Shown here: piece by piece, positions 46,290-57,500 of the stretch
Position numbering within the stretch: position 1 is the stretch's first letter
How the letters are laid out: each line of letters begins with the position of its first letter
NCBI GenBank assembly: GCA_002633005.1
Contig: NMRA01000047.1
Coordinates: 62,001-126,000, forward strand
Origin: Phoronis australis
Taxonomy: Eukaryota > Phoronida > Phoronidae
Length of the DNA: 64,000 nucleotides
Reading direction: 5' to 3'
Position numbers and translations under genes: made by a program
Notes under the pieces: model-generated
What the model saw: the letters and a program-made list of their open reading frames with translations, nothing else
What the model was told of the DNA's origin: nothing
Databases searched by the model: none

Positions 46290-49200
46290 GAGGATGTCCA
46301 GGCAAAATTGCAAGACAGAATTGGGCGTTGTTCACGAGAATGATTTTATTAGTTGTAATGACGACAGGTGCGCAATTGAATGGATCTAACGAATTAAAAA
46401 TGTAGAGCTTGCAGGTGCGTGCCTAGGTGCAGTCTTAATTGGCAAAACGTATTTTTCCCATGCCATTACAATGATATCGTTCCGCGATTTGTGTTAGATG
46501 AAAAACCTTATACAAAACTGCGTCATCACTTAATTGGTTTGTCACCTGAGACTGAATGAATATCATCACCTGATTTTCTCTCAGTATTAGCGTACTTTGA
46601 TTTAGATTCTTGAGACAATATCCAAAATAATGCGTTTTGTAAGGATACAAAGCGATTTCGCTCATGAACCTAAACTTATATTGGCTGTCGGATATCCCTT
46701 TGCATATACACGCACATGCGCAGTTTCATGTCTTCCGTACATGGGTCTCTTCATGCAGAGACTTTACCAGTTTTATGATCGAAGAGATTTTGTGAATAAT
46801 TAGCTTTGACCTGAGCTGTAAAACAATCTGTTGTACTTTGGGCATGTCATTACAAATTTCCAATTCTCGTCGACACACATTTGCTGAAATCACGGAAAGC
46901 GTCTTTGTCAGTTGAATACCATTAAAATTCTCTGCTATTTATTGACTGGATTTTAGCTCCGCCAGCACAGCGATTGAGTGCACCCGCGGGACTTGACGAT
47001 TCACCCGCAGGACTTGACAATTTGGTTCCCGCTCCGAAGTTGATCGCTTTTCTAGCCGATAGTGCTCCTCTAAGTGTTATGCACGTCATGTAGTCAATGT
47101 TAAGTTAAACTCATTCCAACATTTAACGTTTTTTAATGGTTAAGTGAAGCTTGCTAGGCATGCTATTCTAAAAACTTGGTATTTGTTGTTTGCTCTCATA
47201 TAGGTCTCGTAAAATAGTGAATGCATCTACACGGTAGTGGGCAACAAAATGGTTGGCTTTGTTGCATAAGGACTGGTTGCAGTTTCTGAAAGCAACGCTT
47301 TTATTGCAGGTACTGGGGTCTCCGATCATCAAACACTTCAACAAACTAGCGATGTAGCCAAGATTCCGGAAGCAAAAGAAAGAAAATATAATACACCGTG
47401 ACGTCATCTACTCTCGCGTTTGTTGGAATTATCGTCACTGAAGGTCTCAATTGTCTCTTACCCGTCGATTGAACAATTTGATGGTTCCCTGTGGCGGCGG
47501 TGTAGCTTCAGGGGATCTCTCGGATTGAGAAATGTGCGAGTTCTTCTTAATGACGTAGCAGGCTGCGAGTGAACAACATCGGAGCAATGAGTGGCATTTT
47601 TTATTTTGGCGGAGATTTGCCATCACAATGAACTCAACAAGTTTGTGCCTTTGCGTGCTGTGCCGCCCAGCGCGTAGACCTACAATCTGTACCCGTAATT
47701 GTCTCCAACACGCTGTGTACACTTTTACTAAAATTGTGTATAATTTTCTTGTTTCCTTTTCCTCGCATGTTTAAGCTTGAAACCTCGGAGTGATCATTCC
47801 AGTTTAAATATTGAATAGAAAGCGTATTTAATACACGTCTGGAAATTAGTAAAGAGCATGCAACTGACGCCGACACAAGGAGTGGTGGTTGATTTATGAG
47901 AGTGATAACTTGCACACTATGGCGCCGCGAGTTTCCGAATGAAAGTCGTTTCCACGCACGGAAATACATGATTGTACGATAAGTGCTATCAACGGACTGA
48001 AACGTCACAGCTACAACGCACAAGTGTAATTCTTTAATATTCGTCTTAATATTAACATGAAATGGAAGCATTCTGGCGACATTTTGACTACATGCATTTG
48101 CGAATTGATTGACCTCTCTTCGTTTTACACCACGAAGAACAGTCAAAATGTCCATGACTTGGATAAAGCACCTAACTGGCATTTAAAGATACCACGACAA
48201 GATCCCCAAGTTTTTCTGTCACGCGCTTTCAAATTAGGATAAAAAACTGTTTTACTGATTTCCTCAGGGTATAATGATATCGCCACGTGCTTTGCTCACA
48301 CGTCGCACCTCTGTAATTCTGAAAAAAAAGAAGTAGAATTCATCAAGAACACATTCTCGCTGTGTCACGAAGCGGGGCCATTGGTGCTAGAAGGAATATC
48401 TTGCGCCACAGCAGTTGATTGATTCAGAAACACCGTTAGTCACACTCACCCATTGGACAGATTTCACTGCCATATTACAGGCGTGCTCTGAACTACTGAG
48501 TGTTGTACAACCATGACCTCGTTCAAAGAACGAGTTTTGGTGATTTCCCATTAGAGGAACTTCGGTTTACCGAATCTTCTCCGAAACATCGCTTACCTTT
48601 CTGACTAGAAATCGATAGTGAAGTTATCGTTGAATGGCGATCCAATCATTGGAGTAGACACCAGACGGCACAATTCATTCGTACTTTCGAAGGAATATTG
48701 AGTAGTGAGCTTGAGGCTAACTGAAAATTGTTCTGCCGTTTACGAGTTTTGAATAAAATGATCAGTGTCATTCTTCATCAGATATGCATATATTGCTCTG
48801 ACGTCAAGTTTGTTTTTTTGTTCGCACTCTACAGGTCGCAATTTTCTTCCGATCCACACGAAATTTACACACAACTTGTAGGTCTAAAAGTGCTGGAAGC
48901 CTATTGTTTCTGGTTATGATCAAGTCCAAGATGGCGGATATGGCGGCCATTTTGTTTCCGTTTTAAGGTTCAGATACTCACAAAGGCCGCATTTTTGACG
49001 TATACGGCTGAAAATTAACACAATTATAGAAGTGAACAAGAGCTATAAACACGAGCGAAATCACTTACTTCCCTTCAAAGATAGCGGAAATATTGGAAAT
49101 TGCGCACCTCGGATTTGAGCTGGAAACGTTTTGTCCTGTACAGGGCGCATTATAAGATCAGTTGCTTCGAAATTTATCATATATTAGTTCCCTATGACAA

Positions 49201-50475
49201 GCCATTACCTATTGCTGCGGAACCGGAAGTTAGTTTCAAGATGGCGGATCTGCCACATGTTGACCCATTTTCAGTCATGCTGGGGTGCCATTTTAAACGG
49301 GAAGAGAAAATGACGTGAATTTTTGCATGTGATTTTTTGTGTTATATTCTTTCAAATGAACTGTAACAATGTTTTTCTCAGACTTACCGTTTTCGAATTA
49401 TTTGACTTTGAATTTCAAAAAAAAATTTCAATTTTTTCGAAAGTTTACGGAATTTTTGCGAAACTAACATGTTAGATTGAATTTTGAAGGGCTTTCAGAT
49501 GATATTTTTCATTTTTTCGCTAAGGCGTCTAATTTTTTAATTATTCGACATTTTCCGATAGCCCTGTTCCTTTTTTGAACGCTCTTGCTGCATTGATGTT
49601 GGTTTGGTTTCTATTGAACAAGACTGTAGCCTATTTCTTACTGTTTCTGACATCTTCGCTAGTTGTTGTTCATAATCGCCCTCATCATAATCCTAATCTT
49701 CATCGTCGTCGTCATCTCCATCGTTTTTCCGTCAATTTCGCCAAGTGTCGCTCCTCCGAGCGCTTTCATTTTATTTATTTACTTGCGTCTATTGAGTGCA
49801 CGTAACAAAGAACACGTTTTGCAAGTTTCGCATGATGGTATATCGTTGTTGCAACCTCTATTGATAACTTCGACGAAGCTTCGTTATAATCGTTCCCACT
49901 ACACCGAATTTTCTCTGAGTACCCAAGCTTCGCTTTTAAATCCTACCACGTTCCGCAAAGTTTTGCTTGCAGATTAACTACCGAAGTTGACCTTTCCTTC
50001 TTACCGAAACTTCGGTAAAAGTAAAGTTATGACTCTAAAGGGAAAGCACCTTTTGAACTAAACTTAAACGTCTAGCACAGAAAAATAAGAGCTACAAGAA
50101 CGGGTTTAGCTAATAGACTTGAAAGGGGGCTGACTTTTATTCCAAAAAGCATGATCTCTTAATTTATTTCAAAAAATGCAATGCCGTGACCGGGGTCTTT
50201 GTACATAGAAACAATCGTAACATTACTAAACCTTTATTTGGATATTTGACGCTATGTATTTGGGATCATAATTACAGACTGATATGTATGCCACATGCAG
50301 TTATAGGGTGAATTAATTTTATTATTACATGTTCATATTTTGCAGACACTCAAATTTATGTATTGTAAATATGTTTGGATAATAAATGCGAAAAAATATT
50401 GCTGAACACGCAGTTTTACATGTATGGGAGTTACATACAAACAGCCAGAAAACTGTTCAGTGAATGCGAGTTGTA
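46290..50475. other. Long stretch with only weak coding signals
   Basis: The minus strand has a 182-codon frame (47634-48182) and a 91-codon one (47447-47722), neither with a domain. The + strand has a possible terminal exon at 48143-48242. ACCCGC..GACTTGAC occurs twice at 46981-47020. A TCA/TCG-rich tract lies at 49665-49735. No gene can be asserted. Confidence 0.3.
48143..48242 (+). CDS. Possible terminal exon, unknown
   Basis: After a pyrimidine-rich acceptor (CCTCTCTTCGTTTTACACC ... AACAG at 48142), a frame reads QNVHDLDKAPNWHLKIPRQD and ends FKLG then TAA 48240-48242. Its entry phase does not match the exon at 43072. It is too short for a firm call. Confidence 0.18.
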
Positions 50476-50482
50476 TAAATTG

Positions 50483-50881
50483 CTGTGCGTGAACTTGGAA
50501 TCTTACTTTATCTCAAGATCGCGTATGCGTAAACTTGGAATACACGAGGAAACTTGAGAAATTCACTCAAATTATAACGTTCACGTTGCTAAAAATTTGC
50601 ACTACACTAAATCAAATTATATTTTAATAAAATAAGACAAAGTTTAACCATTTTTCAAGTATTGACGATCTTATATTCACCAAACATTAACCATTCACAT
50701 ATTCCTCCGATTTTTTGACACAAGGTACGGTAAAGGAGAAAATGGGTGATCATGAGATCGGTATTTCCAAAAATTCTTTACACTGAAAAAAAAGTTCAGC
50801 TGATTGCTCAAATGAATATTCAATTCCAAGTTCACGCATACGGGATCTGTAGATTAAGCAGGATTCCAAGTTCACGCACAG
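50483..50881. repeat. Inverted repeat, 59-bp arms
   Basis: 50483-50541 and 50823-50881 are reverse complements with about seven mismatches. Each arm itself begins and ends with a CGT.AACTTGGAAT block, so the arms contain an internal direct repeat. The ~280-bp centre has no ORF of note. Confidence 0.75.
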
Positions 50882-51327
50882 AAGTATAATAAAGGAGGCT
50901 ACGACGAATACAATTTGGTCGTGATCAATCTTCCAGAAGATCCCCATAGGATTGTGGCATTGACATATCACGTGAGTAAGCAATTAAAGTTCGTTGACCA
51001 GCAAAGTTAACCAGATAATCAGGTAGATCCCCTTGGCTTCTCACAGTGACAAGTAGGGCTCGGCAGAGATAAAAGAAATCAATTAAGATATTCATCTCAC
51101 CCATTCGCGAGGGTTTAGGTGCTAACGAAACGGACAATGGAGAATGTCAGTTTAACACGTACCTTATCATTTGGGCAGGGCTCAAACTATTGATACACGT
51201 AAACTTATCAAATGAATAATTATTGTCACGCTGGGAATTTATAATCAGCAGTAAGGTATAAAGACTAGTTTTTAAACGGCTGGTTTATGGTATTGTCTCA
51301 GCAAGCGTATCGAATTCCTTATACTCA

Positions 51328-52796
51328 CGACAATGTTCACGGGTGAGAAACAACATGGCCGCCGGTCCTCTTAAATCGGACCGACGCACCCAAAACAGGA
51401 CCTCCGGGGATCAAATGGGACCGTCGCACCAGAAAATGGGGCTGACACGCCTAAAAACATGACCGCCTCACCAGAAAACAGGACTGCCGGGGACTGAACA
51501 TGACCGCCGGGGACTATTTGAAACCGCAGTGACAAACAAGTTAAGATTTATTACCTGTAGGCCTACACAGATCATACAATGGAGCTATATACGTATGCAT
51601 ATGCAGGTCTCGTGCCGATTACTCCAATGAAATCTTTTCATTGTGCGCTACAGGACATTTCGCTTTGTAACACGCGGCGCTTTTGAGTTTTAACCACAAA
51701 CCACGTTGCACGCTTTTGAGCTATATAATTATAACTTTATCCACTGCGTAAGTTTTAGAACAAAATGAAAATCGTTTTTTTCCAATTTGACGTTTTATTG
51801 AAGAAAAAAGGCGTTCTGGTTCTCGGGTGAAGCATCATAACTACCCTTTGTGCGGCAAAGCAGTATACTAAATATACAGCTTGGCGCCGATGTGGGTAAA
51901 ACACTGGACATGTAAAATCTTCACCGAATTAGTGTTTTTAACGACACTCTTCCTTTGAGTAAACTAAATTATTTATCAGCGCTCGCCGGGAAAATTGTCG
52001 TTCTGTCGTTATTCTGCTGCTAAAATTGAGATGCGTTCTTTTAGGTCGGCTTACATTGACCAGTTCCTTAATTTTTTCACCGTTCAGTCAGTTCTTCTTC
52101 TCTTCTACGACGTTGCGTACATAGCACAACAAATTATCGGAACTGGTTTCATTTCGTCATAAGTTTTTAGTATTTTAATACCAGCAAATCGAATTTCAGA
52201 ACCAATCGTGCTGCTGCGAAGTTGAGTCATCATCTTCCGAAAGACGTCGCAAAATTTTAGGACATGTCGCGTGCTCATGTCACGAGCGCGACAGACTTTT
52301 TTGTTACATTAGGCAAACAAATGACATTCATTAGATTGTTTTTCACTCAAGCGGCTGCAACCTGCAAGGTGAGTGTTGATTGACTCCTAGATTTTGCATG
52401 CGCCTGCTCCGCTCGCTAGCTCTACATGTTGATATAAGTTTCACGACGAGGTGACGAGCAGAACTATACCCGGGCTGTGGGAAATTTCGGGGATGTAACG
52501 GAGCTCAATAACGCAGTGCTACCAAGCTTTATTTTGGCGAGTCTTTACACAGCTAGCTGACCGGTTACGTAATCACAAGCAGTATCATACAAAGACATTG
52601 ATAACTACATATTGTCCGGCGGTCATGTTCAGTCCCCGGCGGTCCTGTTTTCTGGTGGGGCGGTCATGTTTTTAGGTGCGCCAGTCCCATTTTCTGGTGT
52701 GACGGTCCCATTTGATCCCCGGAGATCCTGTTTTGGGTGAGTCAGTCCGATTTAGAGGACCGGCGGTCATGTTGTTTCTCACCCGCGATGTTGTCA
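51328..52796. mobile_element. Foldback element, ~180-bp arms built of ~21-bp subrepeats
   Basis: The left arm (~51328-51515) and right arm (~52613-52796) are inverted copies of each other at roughly 90% by eye, with outer ends GGGTGAGAAACAACATG. Within each arm a ~21-bp unit recurs: AAAACAGGACC.CCGGGG, AAATGGGACCGTCGCACC, AAAACATGACCGCC, GAACATGACCGCCGGGG. The ~1.1-kb centre holds no transposase-like frame. The structure matches foldback elements with iterated termini. Confidence 0.8.
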
Positions 52797-52799
52797 GTT

Positions 52800-54540
52800 G
52801 CCGATTTAAATACATTACTCTCTTTATTTGTCGATCATCCGTTGGACAGCAATACAGTAGACCGCCAAGAAACAAAACACAAAACAAGGCTATTTATAAT
52901 AACGTCTATATTGTTTCCGTCAAAACATGACCTGTCTCGAAACATAGACGATGTTTTAATTGATCTTGTTAAGTTTCTTGACCGTCTTCTCTGTTGTCCT
53001 GCGGATAGTCGAAAGGTAGTTTGATCCAGAATGTACAGTTTGAAAATCGTCAACTGACAACTGTGGTGAGGTTAACGAATTTTGTCCACAAGTCAAATTT
53101 TTCAGGTTTCAAGCATAAGGGCAAAATGTCCTAAAATGATGTACCTCCCGTCTTTCCGTTCTCAAGCAAAGCCAATACATAGCAATCGGTATGGAATTTT
53201 GTATTTTGGTTGAAGAACAAAATTCCAACTCATCAAATATTTTCATAAATGATACCCTCTTTCAGACTGATTTGCCTCACTCTGAGGTTGTCGACAGATT
53301 GTGTGGAAACGCTTAAAGTTTACTTTTATTAAAAAACATCGCCATCCATGATCTAAACGGAATTTTTAAATACAGCGTATCTAAATTCCACATAAAACTA
53401 CGATTCATTCCGGTGTATAGCCAACGAGAAATCACAAACTGAGTCTGCAGTTCACACAACTTTTACAGAATTATCTTGTTATTTCAACATCAGTTTCAAC
53501 ATTCACTTGAAAGGTGAAATAATAACTATTGAATGGGATTAATTTTAGCAATACGTGACGACTTAGTGATCACGCCGTGGAACCCGGATATTAGTGTCCT
53601 CTAGGATGGCGGCGCCGAGGAATTGTTTACACGCCTAATCACATACATTGTAAAGGAAGGTCTGTCACGAAGTCAAACTGTTCACCTTTTGCACCCGATG
53701 CGAAGCTATGGAACCCCTGGTACAGCCAGTCATTGACCCCACGTCATCTGCTCCCCTTGGTTATGGAAAGTCTCCCAATGAATGGAAATTTTAGGCGTTA
53801 AGCCAACCATTTTATTTACTGAAGCCGGCCTCCCGTTCAGTAACGCTAGAACCTCGCTAAAAAGAAAAAAACTTCCCAAGATATTGCCGTGTATTTTAAA
53901 TTAGAACACGTGACCTTGGCTAGATTTTAGCTAGGTCCTAGAGTAGGTCCTAACATTACTGAACGCACGCCGGGTTTGTTGACTCACGCGTTAATAAGAT
54001 GGTCGTGAGCGGAAACGGAAATGAAGCTCTATTCGTTAGAGAACTTGTGATTCCATTCATTACGCCCAACTCACATTACAATCTGCTGTTACAAGACCTG
54101 AAAGCTTCAATAAATCAATGCCAGTTGTACAATGACTGGTGATATACTACTTCCACAGACAATCCTATAATTATTCTCCACCTGCTCTCAACCGAGTAAA
54201 TACATTATGTTAATGGATGACGAAGGCAAATATTAAAGATTCTTTTCCTGCCCCACTTACTCGAAATGTCGAGTGCGTTTTAGTACATTACTTTCAAATA
54301 CGCAATTTTAGCTACTGCATTATTTACTAATATCTAAGTCGCTTAGCCGGATATCCAAACCACCAACTCAACCTTTTGCGCATAACTGTTGTTCGTCAAA
54401 GAGGTAGTGAAAGACAACCTGCAGAAATCAAAACATCTTCGGCCAATGTGCCGTGATGAACTAAAGACCACGAATCTGCGAAAGATCGTTTCTAGGAATA
54501 AAACGGAGTGCATAGTTGGAGAATATTTGGCGTAAGCGTA
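52800..54540. other. Intergenic; upstream region of the PAN-jacalin gene
   Basis: No domain-bearing frame. There is a GATGGCGGCGCCGAGG patch at ~53605. No clear TATA box was seen before 54547. Confidence 0.35.
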
Positions 54541-54546
54541 GAATAG

Positions 54547-57500
54547 ATGTTAACAAGCGAAGGTATGGCGTGCATCTTTGTAATTATAGCTCTCTACACT
54601 ATGACGCCAGCTGCTGGTGTGCGTGCCACGGAAAATTTTGTGCAATTTCTGAACTTTAAAGGCAAGAGTGACTGCAGCACAACAGTTGTAGTCTCTTCGC
54701 TTTTACATTGTTCCGCGGAGTGCACGGCTAGTGAGAACTGCTACGGGTTCAGTTTCAAGCGATCCAACCAAAAGTGCCTTCATCACTGCTGGTCTCCCAG
54801 CCTGAGAAAAAAGGTTGCAGCTGGCTGGGCGTTCTACCAACTTCGACTACCTGGTAGGTTTAAAATAAGTGACATGTGAAATATAGCAGAGGATTAACAA
54901 AAATGCTATTCACGCATTTAAAACGGATTGTTCTTTCATAAAAACAGGCATAATTTGTTTGTGCATTTACTTCATACATCCGTTTAACATTTTAGAATGC
55001 ACTGACGTCGCTACACGTAAAACGTACGAAGAATTGGACTTGAAAGACCAGATGACTGGGAATTTTAACGATTTTGAACTCGGCAGATTTAAAATTAACA
55101 AAATAACCTGGTGGACACGGGACCAGGCAATTGTTGGGTAGGTATACAGTTCAAGAACGCGCCACAAGATGTCACGTCATAAGGTAATAAACCTTAAACT
55201 AAAAACATTATATCGAGTTCCAGAAAGCAGAGGATCTCTGCGACCAAACTCCCGTTTCATAAAAAGTCAGTTTAGACTCAAGCCAGAGATTTCGTCTTCG
55301 CCCCACACGACAATTTCTGAAAAACATTTTAACATCACTTCAGCACAAGTGAACGGTCTCAGCAATATGCTCGTTATTGACAGTCAGTTGTAATTTCCAT
55401 ACATTATTTCTAATTTTATGTAAGTTCTAGCAATTGTACGCAATAAAAAGTTATTCAACAACTGTGAAATTCCTAAATCACGGACCAAAATAAAAATTAG
55501 CGGCAAATTTCTTCACAAATTGTTGGTGACTAAAGGCTGAATGGGACACCAGAAAAATGTCCATCTTGTGAACTCCAATCACAGAAATGGCTGATTAGAT
55601 TCCCATAAACTTTTAGATGCTATGTTTTACGCACTCTTCTCCAAAATGCTTATTGGAAATGTTTTAACACGTCCCCTTTTTTGCATGCTGGCGAATAAAA
55701 ATGTGAATCATGATTTTTGTGAAAAAACTCAGAAGTTGCTTAAAACAAAGAAAAAATAATAGTAACGGTGTTCGTGAGATTTCATAACGCGGAAACATCT
55801 ATATCGGTGGAATTTGTTCATATTATTGATAACATTGTTTTGCAACGGTATACCTTTCTTTTGGCTAAATTTTGATTAAAAGATCAGGTGCCCAAACTTA
55901 AGGCTGATTTACATGAAGTCATACAGTAAATTCTGCAGGTATTATGCTTTCAGAAAATTTATGGTTTTACCGAGTCAACTTCTGTAGTTTTGTAGCTTAG
56001 ATATTTGGATGAATGTGCGGACTTGCCGTTAAGATTCTACATAACCTTAATTCATTATCCGCATCACAACGTGAGTGAAAACGCTAGACCTGCATGTTGT
56101 GTGACTATTGCCTTGGGACACGGGTGTGTTACCATCAACAGTGTTTTTGCTTCCATTTCTTGTACAGAGCTGTATCCGAGTTTTTTAAAAACACATGGGC
56201 GACATTTTGACACGTTGGACCATCTCAGTTCTACCAGAGTTTGAAACCTCCGATTCTGGGCTTTCAAATACACAACACGACCAATGGACGACCAGAAAAA
56301 AGATATATTAACTCTTCTGCAGTGAATTCCCTGCCGTCCTGCGATGTGATTTACCCACTCTGTCATTGCCGTGCAATGCTCTACTACAACAAAGGGAGAA
56401 AACTCTAACTCATCCCGGCCGACGCCTCCCCCCACACACTGTTGAAATCTGTAGTTTTGCAGATATTTGGTTAAATCAGGAAGAGATAACCAGGAAGGGA
56501 CAACTGTTTTAGCGCATTTTAACGTATTTTCAAAGGTGATTTCAAAAGTAAATGTTAAAGTAGTCTGGAATCCAAGCATTGTGTTTGAAAGCTTAACTCT
56601 TTAGCTATAAAATAACACCACTTTTGTCCCCAAAGACTTCATATTAATAGCACTGGGATGCTTTGAACATGACTTGTTTTACCCTTCCAAAAGATGCCTC
56701 TTCCCAGGCATGTACTCGGGCACGATCCTCTTTTTTGAACCAACAGATGTCACTAATATATGCAAATGAGGCTCGCATCGTCTACGTCATACGACGTCAT
56801 ACGGCGCGAGCTTCCAATTTGAACCCTAGAGTGCCTGATAGTGAATGACTTGAAACGCAGTTCTATCTGACTGGGCAGATCTAAGAAAATGAAGAACTCA
56901 TCATGCAAGTCAATGTTCAAAGGACATTGAATGGTTTCACATGAAAATACATTTAATTGTATTTGGATACGTTTGCATGTGTGTATGCGTGGACTTCGTC
57001 ATTTTGCTTATCCAGATTTAGAAGCAGGTGTTAGTCAAGAAATTAGCTGCTCCCGCCACGGTGGCCGGTGTCGTGGCGTCGCCGGGAAGTCTGATCCATG
57101 CATGCGCAATTCGACCAACTAATGCTAGTTGCTGGTCAGCTCTGCTATGATTCATGCGCAATTCGACGAACTAATGCTAGTCGCTGGTCAGCTCTGCTAT
57201 GATTCATGCGCAATTCGACAAACTAATGCTAGTCGCGGGTCAGCTCCGCTGTGATTCATTTGAGACGTGCGGCTTAACTCGAACCTATACCCGTGTTCTG
57301 GCTCCAAGGTCGTTTTTTGACCCAGTTTCGGGAAAAGTTCATTTTAATACGGTCATTTCCTGAAGATTTTTTGGAAAGATATGATCCCGAAATCCTTGGC
57401 CTATAGAGCTGTATCAAAATTCCTTGTTGAAACACGGCCACTGGTCCAGCTTCTGCAGGGCGGCTGGGAAAATGAACGCGTGTCCCAAAAATGCACACAC

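Noticed and set aside
47634-48182. 182-codon minus-strand ORF
   Set aside because: No domain, odd composition, no splice or promoter support; a frame this long can occur by chance when six frames of 64 kb are scanned.
56001-56070. Phase-compatible mini-exon (YLDECADLPLRF...) after exon 2 of the PAN-jacalin gene, with good GTGAGT donor
   Set aside because: It fits by phase, but joining exon 2 directly to 61889 restores the jacalin-like IVGIRTTYG order; the mini-exon would break it. Only transcripts can settle this.
56064-56579. 171-codon minus-strand ORF
   Set aside because: No recognisable domain or signal; lies within the large PAN-jacalin intron; likely chance.
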